The position numbers and the translations under genes are program-made. This document shows positions 26,335 through 33,546 of a DNA stretch of 40,313 bases, piece after piece. Source of the stretch: Bacteroidaceae bacterium (GTDB lineage: Bacteria > Bacteroidota > Bacteroidia > Bacteroidales > Bacteroidaceae). Position 1 is the stretch's first letter; each line of letters begins with the position of its first letter. The notes below the pieces were generated by a model. It saw only the letters and a list, made by a program, of their open reading frames with translations, ran no database searches and had not been told where the DNA came from. The DNA is taken from NCBI GenBank assembly GCA_017534535.1, contig JAFXVZ010000025.1, positions 1-40,313 on the forward strand, in the 5' to 3' direction.

Positions 26335-26853
26335 TTATTTGAGCTCGAAGAAATAAAAGTCAGTCCAGCCTGTATTCTCAGCATAGAGATGTTGTTTGCC
26401 TCTGTACTCGAAACCTAAGCGTTCGTACATTCTGTGTGCTGGGATGTTGGAAGCAAGGGCATCAAGGCGGATGGCCTGCATGCCTTTCTCTTTAGCCATG
26501 TTGATGGCCTCACGTACCATCTCGGAACCTATTCCTTTCCCTTGATAATCCGGACTGACTGCCAAAATATGTATCACTGCTGCTTTATCGTCAGCCACTT
26601 GCTGCGACCACTCAATAGCATGATAGTCCTCGCCTTGGTACATAGTGACAGCTACAGCTCCAACGATGGCCTTTTCCTCTTTATATAGATACATGCTCCC
26701 TTCCTCAATGTAGGCCTTGATACCTTCCAATGTAGGGTGTTTTCTTTTACTCCATCGGGCATATTCCGCCATGTCAGACGTACGTTCCGTTACATCATCA
26801 TAGAATGCAATGATGGAGTTATAATCTTCAATTTCAGCTTGATTCAATTTCAT
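26335..26853 (-). CDS. GNAT family N-acetyltransferase
   Basis: This 172-residue acetyltransferase has motif A at about 108-125 (SPDYQGKGIGSEMVREAI) and the C-terminal ALASNIPAHRMYERLGFEY typical of the family. Its substrate is unknown. Its start overlaps the end of the DUF3795 gene by 20 bp, so it is the last gene of the left accessory operon. I see no clear terminator after it, only a remnant of a duplicated membrane-protein gene. Confidence 0.9.
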   Translation of the reverse strand: MKLNQAEIEDYNSIIAFYDDVTERTSDMAEYARWSKRKHPTLEGIKAYIEEGSMYLYKEEKAIVGAVAVTMYQGEDYHAIEWSQQVADDKAAVIHILAVSPDYQGKGIGSEMVREAINMAKEKGMQAIRLDALASNIPAHRMYERLGFEYRGKQHLYAENTGWTDFYFFELK

Positions 26854-27199
26854 TTTTATGCTTCGTTATTTTCAAATTATTCTTTGCATCTTCGTTATTA
26901 CTTATCTCAGCGGCAAGTTTGGCACATGAATCCATTTCAGTACATTCAGCACAAGATTCATAGCCCTTGCTGGTAACACACGGCTTGATTTCACACATTT
27001 GATTACAAAAGAAGTATTTCACACCATCGCCCTTACATCCCATACAATTAATTTTATCAGGAGTAATCATATCGGTATGAAACAGCTCGCACCATTTACG
27101 AGATACCTCCTCACGCATTTTGTCATCATCCATAATAGTGGCAATGCGAGCTACACATTTCTCACAGTTAATGCCACAATATCCAATCATTTTATCCAT
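26834..27199 (-). CDS. DUF3795 cysteine-rich protein
   Basis: This protein of about 121 residues has the DUF3795 pattern. An N-terminal GYCGINCEKC is followed by paired cysteines in NCMGCKGDG, FFCNQMCEIKPC and SCAECTEMDSC, about a dozen cysteines in all, suggesting zinc or Fe-S binding. The family is common in anaerobes and has no assigned role. ATG 27199 (MDKMIGYCG) is preferred to the longer frame from 27226; ATG 27190 is possible. It overlaps the following GNAT gene and lies downstream of the CDP-alcohol phosphatidyltransferase remnant. Confidence 0.85.
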   Translation of the reverse strand: MDKMIGYCGINCEKCVARIATIMDDDKMREEVSRKWCELFHTDMITPDKINCMGCKGDGVKYFFCNQMCEIKPCVTSKGYESCAECTEMDSCAKLAAEISNNEDAKNNLKITKHKNEIESS

Positions 27200-27264
27200 A
27201 ACTACAATTCTCACATTTATATTCAAATCATAAGTTTAGTCCAAGTTCATAAGCCTTTTGTAAG

Positions 27265-27426
27265 GCAGCAGCACCCGTACTTCACAAGTGCCGAAAGCTC
27301 GTTTGAAGATGGCTAAGTCGTGACGGACGAAGGCAAGGCCAAAGGACTGCTTGACACATTGCTCTGCAGCAGAGCAATAGCCCCCACCATTCGGAGCGAT
27401 GAGAGGATATTTGGCAGATGTCTCAT
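27265..27426 (-). pseudogene. remnant of a CDP-alcohol phosphatidyltransferase gene with internal deletion
   Basis: The start region 27352-27426 encodes MRHLPNILSSLRMVGAIALL, against MKHLPNILSSLRIVGAVALL in the intact gene at 29621-30109. A second block, 27265-27300, matches 29774-29808 of the intact gene (the SALV-x-Y segment). Between them only 51 unrelated bp replace some 230 bp that held the catalytic motif. The frame stops after about 37 codons. Its ATG overlaps the stop of the upstream membrane-protein gene as ATGA, the same junction type as in the intact copy. Confidence 0.8.
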
Positions 27427-28265
27427 CTTCTTATTCCTTTCTTTTTCAGGTAAAACCAGATTAATGCCACAGGAATGGCATTGATAATCAAAGTCAATGG
27501 AGATTTGAACACACTATCTGTCACATAATTGGATACTGTAGGATAAATTGCTAATACTAGGTAGCACAGAAGGTAGTATTGAATACCCCACTTGGGATGT
27601 TTCAGGTAGAGCCAAGTAAGACCAAAGATGATCAATCCAATAGCCAATAGTATGACATAAGCCCCTGTATTTCCTGCTTGAGACATCACATCCACACCCA
27701 CAGTCATGGATAAAAATACTCCTCCAATGGATTGGCAGACCACGGCGATGACAGCAGGAACCAGCGAGTGGGTTATGTCTTTGGGAAAGGTAATAGTTTT
27801 CTTGTCTATTTTAGCCACCAAGTATGAGAATGCCAATACCTGAACAATAACCTCTGGCAGCCCAAAGACATGAAGCTGCCAAGGTAATTGTGTATAGATG
27901 ATTCCTTCTATGGAACCAGGAGCAGGACCTGGTGTGTTGATGATACCTATTGCAAGAATAATCAAAAAGAGTTTGATAAACGCATGTTTGTCTTCTTTCA
28001 TGTATGGCCGGAAAAGCAAGCAAATCAACCCAAACAATATGCCACGTACAAGTTGGAATACAGGCCCGATGAGGCTGCTTGCAGAATCAAACGGACGCAT
28101 GAAATAAGCGGTGTTCCCTAACTGATACAGTTCCCTATAGTTGAACAACGTAGAAAAGACAATGCCTGCCACAATGTACGTAATGATATGGTAAAAAGTA
28201 ACCTTTACCACATAAAGGGAATTGGATATTCCTTGTATTTCAGTGCTTTTGCTTTTCATTGCCAT
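27423..28265 (-). CDS. multi-pass membrane protein of unknown function (280 aa)
   Basis: This 280-residue protein has about eight predicted membrane segments (for example YHIITYIVAGIVFSTLF, LIGPVFQLVRGILFGLICLL, AYVILLAIGLIIFGLTWLYL). It ends in a basic tail KKKGIRR, which suggests a cytoplasmic C-terminus. I do not recognise the family. ATG 28265 or 28259 could be the start. It follows the truncated methyltransferase gene by 11 bp, and its stop overlaps the ATG of the CDP-alcohol phosphatidyltransferase remnant. A broken second copy of its N-terminus lies at 26208-26300, so this gene was once duplicated in the island. Confidence 0.75.
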   Translation of the reverse strand: MAMKSKSTEIQGISNSLYVVKVTFYHIITYIVAGIVFSTLFNYRELYQLGNTAYFMRPFDSASSLIGPVFQLVRGILFGLICLLFRPYMKEDKHAFIKLFLIILAIGIINTPGPAPGSIEGIIYTQLPWQLHVFGLPEVIVQVLAFSYLVAKIDKKTITFPKDITHSLVPAVIAVVCQSIGGVFLSMTVGVDVMSQAGNTGAYVILLAIGLIIFGLTWLYLKHPKWGIQYYLLCYLVLAIYPTVSNYVTDSVFKSPLTLIINAIPVALIWFYLKKKGIRR

Positions 28266-28276
28266 ATAATCTATTT

Positions 28277-28531
28277 TTACCAGCGTTTTAGGATTGGGAA
28301 AAAAGCTAAGGCATCAAAGGGATTGCCTTTGCCTACTATTCGCATATAGACAATGCTGTAGATGCTGAGTGTTAATCCGCAAACTGCCAATAGTACACTA
28401 ATGATGAACTGCCACATAGAATCAGGATAATATGGCCACGGCCGTCCTGATACCAGCCACATCAAAGCAGGTATGCCTATTACAAAGATGAGCAGTCCCA
28501 ATAAATAGCCGATGATATTTGACTTAATCAT
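28277..28531 (-). CDS. truncated isoprenylcysteine methyltransferase-like membrane protein (84 aa)
   Basis: This 84-residue protein has two membrane segments (IGYLLGLLIFVIGIPALMWL and FIISVLLAVCGLTLSIYSIV) followed by YMRIVGKGNPFDAL. That order and the GKG-x-P-x-D motif match the N-terminal half of isoprenylcysteine carboxyl methyltransferase-like proteins, which continue with a SAM-binding half of about 90 residues. That half is absent: the frame stops at KRW and the next gene starts 11 bp later. Another frame just after the motif reads PNPKTLVK, like the expected next residues, so a frameshift plus deletion is likely. It is the first gene of the left operon and probably non-functional as an enzyme. 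Confidence 0.65.
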   Translation of the reverse strand: MIKSNIIGYLLGLLIFVIGIPALMWLVSGRPWPYYPDSMWQFIISVLLAVCGLTLSIYSIVYMRIVGKGNPFDALAFFPILKRW

Positions 28532-28580
28532 TTCCTCATTTCTATGTTTATCTTTCTATTTGTACTTTAGTTAGTTGTTG

Positions 28581-28647
28581 CAAAAATACATAGTTTTACC
28601 ATTCACACCAAATACTTGGGATATTTTGTACTAATTTGTGACGAACG
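28581..28647 (-). promoter_or_regulatory. promoter of the left accessory operon with shared upstream element
   Basis: Minus strand: TTTG (plus CAAA 28609-28612), 20-nt spacer, TATTTTTG (plus 28581-28588). The block from the -33 box outward (28609-28647) matches 29 of 39 positions of the block at 33461-33499 upstream of the right operon, including TTGGGATA and ATTTGTGA-GAACG (plus-strand reading). Its place directly upstream of -33 fits an activator site. Confidence 0.7.
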
Positions 28648-28669
28648 ACATTTCTTTTTCATTATAACC

Positions 28670-28699
28670 CTGACCGCCCTATAGTGTTAGGGCGATCAG
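28670..28699 (-). terminator. probable terminator hairpin after the MerR-type gene
   Basis: CTGACCGCCCTA (28670-28681) and TAGGGCGATCAG (28688-28699) form a 12-bp stem with one mismatch, 9 nt after the regulator's stop codon. The following minus-strand sequence is only mildly T-rich, so strength is uncertain. Confidence 0.6.
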
Positions 28700-28708
28700 G
28701 ACAGATTC

Positions 28709-29533
28709 TTACTCGATAGGTATCTGAATCACCGATAGCCATTTCTCAGGGTCTTCTTGGTTCCAGGCTCCATTGATATAACAAGTGCGGGGCTGACCAA
28801 TGACCTTAAAGCCCTGTTCCTCAATGTAGCGGAAAGCGTTGGTGAACGACTCGTAGAAGCGTTCGTAAGGGCCATTGTGTTTCATGCAGAGTGCACGGGG
28901 CACGGCGGGCAGGCGTTTGAACTGGATGATGGCACTGTCCTCGCCCATCTCCTCCACCTGTTCGCAATACTCGATATCGATGTCGGTGGGGGTGTACTCC
29001 TTGTTGTGCTCGATGGTGAAGCAGTAACCTGGTGGCGGACACTTGCAGCCGAGGCGCTGCATCTCAGGTCCGATTTTCTTGACACATAACGGGCCGAGGG
29101 CGGCGTAGTTAGGGATAACTTCACGATGACTTGCCACGATAATCTCGGGCAACGATTGAATACTAAATTTTTCCATTGTCTTCATTTCTTTGCGAGCGTC
29201 CCTCCAGTCGAGCAACTGATTGCGGCGAGCTATCAATAGTTTGAGCTGCGCCTCCGTTTCCCTGATTTTCTCGGTTATCTGGCAGATACTGGGCGTATGC
29301 GAACCGTCGTCAAACAAGTCCTTAATTTCGTCCAACGAGAAGCCGAGTCGTTGCAGGTCGCGAATGTCCTTCAACTGTTGCATCTGGTCGATGCTGTAAT
29401 AGCGGTAGCCAGTCCACTCGTCCACCTCGTCAGGTGAAAGCAGTCCTCGCTGCTCATAGTAGCGTAGCGTCTTCACGCTCACTTGCATCAACTGGGAGAA
29501 CTCTCCGATTTTTAACTTTGTTTTCTTACTCAT
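28709..29533 (-). CDS. MerR family regulator with GyrI-like effector-binding domain
   Basis: This 274-residue protein starts with a MerR winged helix (LKIGEFSQLMQVSVKTLRYY, then the GYRYYSIDQM wing; residues 5-75). A coiled-coil linker (about 80-115) precedes a GyrI-like/SOUL domain (about 125-274), the BmrR/TipA-type arrangement that senses hydrophobic or cationic drugs. Some family members hydrolyse small molecules instead. By eye the gene is richer in G+C than its neighbours. It lies between the two accessory operons and may control one of them or itself. Two perfect palindromes lie at its start: TATCGCGCGATA (29533-29544) and ACTTTTGCAAAAGT (29544-29557). Confidence 0.9.
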   Translation of the reverse strand: MSKKTKLKIGEFSQLMQVSVKTLRYYEQRGLLSPDEVDEWTGYRYYSIDQMQQLKDIRDLQRLGFSLDEIKDLFDDGSHTPSICQITEKIRETEAQLKLLIARRNQLLDWRDARKEMKTMEKFSIQSLPEIIVASHREVIPNYAALGPLCVKKIGPEMQRLGCKCPPPGYCFTIEHNKEYTPTDIDIEYCEQVEEMGEDSAIIQFKRLPAVPRALCMKHNGPYERFYESFTNAFRYIEEQGFKVIGQPRTCYINGAWNQEDPEKWLSVIQIPIE

Positions 29534-29570
29534 ATCGCGCGATACTTTTGCAAAAGTGATTGCGAAGTTA
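29533..29570 (-). promoter_or_regulatory. promoter/operator region of the MerR-type gene
   Basis: Two abutting palindromes, a 12-mer (29533-29544) and a 14-mer ACTTTTGCAAAAGT (29544-29557), sit at the start of the gene. A minus-strand TAACTTCG (plus 29563-29570) is a plausible -7 variant box. Binding of a dimeric regulator here would cover the transcription start; this is inference. Confidence 0.45.
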
Positions 29571-29620
29571 CAGTCTCCAGTAAGGGACGAGTCAAGGAAA
29601 ATAAAGATTTTAACACAGAT

Positions 29621-30109
29621 TTAACACTTAGTCCTTATGTAATGCCCTTCATGAATAGCAGCAAACGTGGCGACGATTGCAGCGATTGAAATGGGAATGA
29701 TTGACCAAAATGTCATGGGAACTGCAATGAATAGCATGAATCCCGTTACTTTGTTTGCAAGGGTGTGAGGGAAGCAGCAGCGCTCGTACATCACAAGTGC
29801 CGAAAGCTGATTCACGACTTTAATCGCGACAATTACTCCTGCCCACAGCCATAACCATTGCGGCAGTTCGAGTATCGGTAGGAGTTTCCATGCACAACAC
29901 GCAACGAAGCAGAAATCTGCCAAACTATCCAGCAATGCTCCAGTCCTGGTAACGCACTTCAGCTTCCGAGCCAGCCACCCGTCGGCTATGTCGCTGATGC
30001 CACAAGCGATGTAAAGCACCCAAAACAGAATGCTTGGCACGTTGCTTAACAACAGAGCAACAGCTCCCACAATTCGGAGCGATGACAGGATATTCGGCAG
30101 ATGTTTCAT
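29621..30109 (-). CDS. CDP-alcohol phosphatidyltransferase family protein
   Basis: This 162-residue membrane enzyme has the complete family motif D-G-x2-A-R-x8-G-x3-D-x3-D: D43, G44, A47, R48, G57, D61, D65. Membrane helices lie on either side. It should condense a CDP-activated alcohol (usually CDP-diacylglycerol) with a small alcohol such as glycerol phosphate, inositol or serine; the acceptor is unknown. It is shorter than PgsA or PssA. Its ATG overlaps the upstream isochorismatase-like gene's stop as ATGA, and it is the last gene of the right operon. A deleted copy lies at 27265-27426. Confidence 0.88.
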   Translation of the reverse strand: MKHLPNILSSLRIVGAVALLLSNVPSILFWVLYIACGISDIADGWLARKLKCVTRTGALLDSLADFCFVACCAWKLLPILELPQWLWLWAGVIVAIKVVNQLSALVMYERCCFPHTLANKVTGFMLFIAVPMTFWSIIPISIAAIVATFAAIHEGHYIRTKC

Positions 30110-30597
30110 TGGTACTCAGCAAGTGTTTTAACCTCACAGCCTTTACTTTCGTAGTAGGCGAGCATCTCTGGGAGTTTCTTCTGGTCATAGCTGGTGATGC
30201 AATCTGAGAGGACATGCACCGTGGAACCTGCTTTGACCATATTGAAACATGTTGATTTTACACAAGCTGTAGCGTCAGCACCTGTCACATAGAACTCATT
30301 AATATCGTTCGCCGTGATGAAACCAGAAAATGCCTCGCTTGTAAGGGCATTGCTTTTCGTCTTAACGAAGATATTGTGTGACACAACCTTCATTTCAGGT
30401 ACCAGTTCCTCGCCTTTGCTACCAGGTTTGAACGTTCGCGTGCCTGCTGTGGTGTTATTATGCTTGATATAGACAATGTGCATTCCCTCAGCCACGGCCC
30501 ATTCAATGGCGGCATTGATGTTGCCGATGATGTCTCGATAGTGCTTGGTGATGTCGTTCTGAATGTCAATAACGACAAGTGCTTTGTTGTTCATCAT
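30106..30597 (-). CDS. isochorismatase-like cysteine hydrolase
   Basis: This 163-residue protein of the isochorismatase/nicotinamidase superfamily has the Asp of VVIDIQND (D11), a Lys in FVKTKSNAL (K79 or K81) and the nucleophile Cys112 in GADATACVKST. Family members hydrolyse amides or vinyl ethers such as nicotinamide, isochorismate or N-carbamoyl compounds; the substrate cannot be told here. It follows the zinc-ribbon/PPOX gene with no gap and overlaps the CDP-alcohol phosphatidyltransferase start by 4 bp, so it is tightly coupled in the operon. Confidence 0.9.
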   Translation of the reverse strand: MMNNKALVVIDIQNDITKHYRDIIGNINAAIEWAVAEGMHIVYIKHNNTTAGTRTFKPGSKGEELVPEMKVVSHNIFVKTKSNALTSEAFSGFITANDINEFYVTGADATACVKSTCFNMVKAGSTVHVLSDCITSYDQKKLPEMLAYYESKGCEVKTLAEYQ

Positions 30598-31335
30598 TTA
30601 CTCAATCACAAAACTACGTGGATAATAATCGCTGTAGAAACGGCCATCGGTTGCGGTGAACTTCAGTACACAATAGTTAGGGTCGGTCACACCGCCAGGG
30701 TAGTATTGCTCATCACCCTCGTGCCAGATCATTTCTTTCGAAGCGGCATCAGTCAGCACCTCCATCGTACCTCTAAGCATCATGCCTTTAAACCCTTTGG
30801 TATCGCAAAAATAGATGCTAGCCTTAGGGTTAACCTTGTATTGAGCAACACGTATTGAGAACGTATTGGTCGTAAAGTAGAAGGTTTTGATACCCTCACG
30901 CTTGCGTGGCTTCAACATAGCCTTGGTCCAGGGAAAACCCTCTAGGTCGACTGATGAAATGTAAGCGATGGGCTGTTTGTCGGCCATCTGGGCAATGAGT
31001 TCTTTAACGCCTGCCAAAGCAGGGTTAACATTCATGACTTCATTGTCACTAACATCCAACGTTTGGCGCCAACGCTTCAGCTGTGGGAAATACGTTTTCA
31101 TCTGGCCGATATACTCCTCTTTGGTGATGGGTTTCTCCAACCCCTCGTTTACTGCACCAACAAACTGCGCACAATGTTCAATCATCTCTTCCATCGTGCA
31201 GTCCTGCAAGAATTTTCCATCCTTGTAGCAATACATGCAGTAATCTTCGTTCTTACTACCGTCGGCATTGGTGCCGAGAACTTCTTCTGTGAGCGGCATG
31301 CCGCAACTCTGACAGAATTTCATTTCTTTATTCAT
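30598..31335 (-). CDS. zinc ribbon plus pyridoxamine 5'-phosphate oxidase-like flavoprotein
   Basis: This 245-residue fusion has two parts. Residues about 5-80 form a zinc-ribbon domain (MKFCQSCGMPL, then YCMYCYKDG, four cysteines as CxxC pairs). Residues about 105-245 form a PPOX-class split beta-barrel that binds FMN (AYISSVDLEGFPWTKAM, NPKASIYFCDTKGFKGMMLRG). Such proteins often act as flavin or heme-type reductases or as general stress proteins; a PLP role is not implied. ATG 31335 (MNKEMKF) or the next ATG at 31323 may be used. It lies 20 bp after the acyltransferase gene and directly abuts the isochorismatase-like gene. Confidence 0.88.
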   Translation of the reverse strand: MNKEMKFCQSCGMPLTEEVLGTNADGSKNEDYCMYCYKDGKFLQDCTMEEMIEHCAQFVGAVNEGLEKPITKEEYIGQMKTYFPQLKRWRQTLDVSDNEVMNVNPALAGVKELIAQMADKQPIAYISSVDLEGFPWTKAMLKPRKREGIKTFYFTTNTFSIRVAQYKVNPKASIYFCDTKGFKGMMLRGTMEVLTDAASKEMIWHEGDEQYYPGGVTDPNYCVLKFTATDGRFYSDYYPRSFVIE

Positions 31336-31355
31336 ATCCTTTTGTTTATTTGATG

Positions 31356-32381
31356 TTAAAGTACCTTCTTTACGCCAGGGATTATCCGCAGTAGCCAGGT
31401 GAGCACGAAGGATGCAATGGTGATGGTGACTCCGATGAACATAAACTTACCAAATGCGCCCATCCAGATGCCGTCAACTGCATACTGCAATGCTATCATC
31501 AGTATTAGATGAACGATGTAAGCTCCGTATGCCTGGGCGGCACACCATTTCCAGAACTTACTGTCCCAGTTTCCGTACTTTCGGAACAGCCAAATCAATC
31601 CAAAGCAGATAAATACACACAAGAGCGATTCGTAAATGCCAAACCACTTAGTAACGAAATCGTTCCAAACCCCACCATTGCGCAAATAGATGCCCAATGC
31701 TAAAGCACATCCAATCGCAAGCGAAATTGCTCCTGTTGCGTTGTTCATCTTCTCAAGCCAATTAAAGCGACAGGCCAGAATGCCAATAACGAACATCATG
31801 ACATATTGCAGATAATGAGCAGGTTCCATTGGAAAAGGGATGATACCAAATGGCCATATCCAATGATCTTGCGGAGAAATCTGACGGATGAAATAACTGC
31901 CTATACCCATCACACCGCTAAATATTAGAAGTCCTATGATGGTGGGGTTTGACGAACAACCGCCACAGACTGGCTTACAAATTAGTCGTATCAGGGCATA
32001 AATCAGACAGAATACAAGCAAGCTCTCAATATACCACATATGAGCAATCTCAAGCTTGCCAGACAATACAGAAATCAGTCCACCCATCAGCAAAAGCGGA
32101 ATACCCAGGCGGATGAGTTTCTTTTGCACAAACGCCTTAGCTCCCTGCTTGTCGAAACTTATGGGCACAAAATATCCTGAAATCAAAAAGAAAAGTCCCA
32201 TAAAGAATGCCGCATTGACCGAGAAAAAATGCCATATCCAAGGAATATACTCGACAGAGTTACTGGGATGATAACCCCAGTCACCACCATCACCGTATGC
32301 CTGGCCGGCATGGTGGAATATCACCAGCACCGTCAGGCACACCTTCAGATTGTCGAGATAAAAAAGCCGTTTCTTATTCAT
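31356..32381 (-). CDS. acyltransferase family 3 membrane protein
   Basis: This 341-residue protein has about ten membrane helices and belongs to the acyltransferase-3 type. The N-terminal conserved histidine region is FYLDNLKVCLTVLVIFHHAG, and an RLGIPLLL helix start is typical. Members move acyl groups to sugars, phospholipids or antibiotics at the membrane. The neighbourhood (CDP-alcohol phosphatidyltransferase, lipoprotein) suggests an envelope lipid or glycan substrate, but this is inference. It begins 7 bp after the lipoprotein gene and belongs to the right five-gene operon. Confidence 0.9.
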   Translation of the reverse strand: MNKKRLFYLDNLKVCLTVLVIFHHAGQAYGDGGDWGYHPSNSVEYIPWIWHFFSVNAAFFMGLFFLISGYFVPISFDKQGAKAFVQKKLIRLGIPLLLMGGLISVLSGKLEIAHMWYIESLLVFCLIYALIRLICKPVCGGCSSNPTIIGLLIFSGVMGIGSYFIRQISPQDHWIWPFGIIPFPMEPAHYLQYVMMFVIGILACRFNWLEKMNNATGAISLAIGCALALGIYLRNGGVWNDFVTKWFGIYESLLCVFICFGLIWLFRKYGNWDSKFWKWCAAQAYGAYIVHLILMIALQYAVDGIWMGAFGKFMFIGVTITIASFVLTWLLRIIPGVKKVL

Positions 32382-32388
32382 ATTTATA

Positions 32389-33396
32389 TCAAGGCTCGAT
32401 ATTCAAATACTCCATTATTCCTTTATAATAAAGCTCTGCTGGGTCGCTGATGTCCTCTTTTGAAAGGCGGTCGTATATCTGGCAGAATGTGTGCACATCA
32501 GCCTTTTCGAAGTCAGAGAATTCAGCAGTTTCCTTACCTTCAATCTTGAAGTTGTACCAACAGGCTAAACTCTCAAATGCACTCCAAGGCACATAGGTAA
32601 GGTCTTGCTCTGAGTTTAGCTCCCGTGTATAGTCCTTCATTTTCTCTAAGATAGGGGCTATGCTGTCCTGCATCAGGAAGATGCCGAATTCATGGCTGAA
32701 CATCGCCAATTGGAAATTCACATCCTGATTGTACCAAACAGTATTGATAGTGTCGTTCAGATTATTGTATGAAGGTCCTTGCTCGCCTGCACGATACAGC
32801 AACCAATGATAATCGCCCCTATGCCAAGTATAACCCGTTACTCGCTCCCAATCCTTCACCAGGCTTTGCTTTGCCAATTTTTGGCTGAGCATTTTTTGAT
32901 GCTCTTCCATATCGGCCTTCACCTTAAAATAAACATTCTTCAAATAATCATCGTAATGGTGAATATACACTTTGGCAATAGCCTTGACAGCAGTCATCAT
33001 ATCGGCAGAGATATTGCGCTCTTCGCCCTCATTAACAACCCTATCCATTACCACCTGCATGCTTTCAGCATTGGCGATGTTCTCTCCAGCAACACCAAAG
33101 AAGAATGGCCCTGCCAACATGCCTCCCTCGCCTTGTCCGAAGGTCAAATAGTCCTTGTATTTCTGCAACGTATCAATAGCTGCCTTCGGTAATGTGCCGC
33201 CATATTTTTCAGCATAAGCCGAGTCTGAGAAGCCCAATTCAGCCAGCGTGTAAAGATGCGTCACATAGTTCACCTCAGGACGGATTTCCACCAGTATCTT
33301 AATATTGCCTGTCCGTTCCTCTGCCATGTGGCCAGCACAAGCGCTTGTTATGACCAAAGCGCATCCCCAAAAGAATAGAGCTAATATCTTCATCAA
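32389..33396 (-). CDS. lipoprotein with DUF4932-like domain and incomplete HExxH motif
   Basis: This 335-residue protein has a lipoprotein signal ending in the lipobox ITSAC (Cys near residue 20). The mature part is mostly helical and recalls DUF4932, a family of gluzincin-like proteins in Bacteroidota (EVNYVTHLYTLAELG near the N-terminus). The site where gluzincins carry HExxH reads SHEFGIFLM, which keeps HE but lacks the second histidine, so peptidase activity is doubtful. It is the first gene of the right accessory operon, whose promoter shares a 39-nt block with the left operon. The family assignment is tentative. Confidence 0.7.
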   Translation of the reverse strand: MMKILALFFWGCALVITSACAGHMAEERTGNIKILVEIRPEVNYVTHLYTLAELGFSDSAYAEKYGGTLPKAAIDTLQKYKDYLTFGQGEGGMLAGPFFFGVAGENIANAESMQVVMDRVVNEGEERNISADMMTAVKAIAKVYIHHYDDYLKNVYFKVKADMEEHQKMLSQKLAKQSLVKDWERVTGYTWHRGDYHWLLYRAGEQGPSYNNLNDTINTVWYNQDVNFQLAMFSHEFGIFLMQDSIAPILEKMKDYTRELNSEQDLTYVPWSAFESLACWYNFKIEGKETAEFSDFEKADVHTFCQIYDRLSKEDISDPAELYYKGIMEYLNIEP

Positions 33397-33432
33397 AAAA
33401 AGTTTTTATAGATACAGTTTGTTTTTTCGAAG

Positions 33433-33499
33433 CAAAAGTATATAGAGTTTCGCAATGCTACAAATCTTTGGGATAAACTGCATCGATTTGTGATGAACG
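33433..33499 (-). promoter_or_regulatory. promoter of the right accessory operon with shared upstream element
   Basis: Minus strand: TTTG (plus CAAA 33461-33464), 20-nt spacer, TACTTTTG (plus 33433-33440). The block 33461-33499 is the second copy of the element seen at 28609-28647, at exactly the same distance from the -7 box. Confidence 0.7.
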
Positions 33500-33546
33500 G
33501 TCTCTTAAACCAAGCACAATGACTGTTTTTTACATCTGCTATACCA

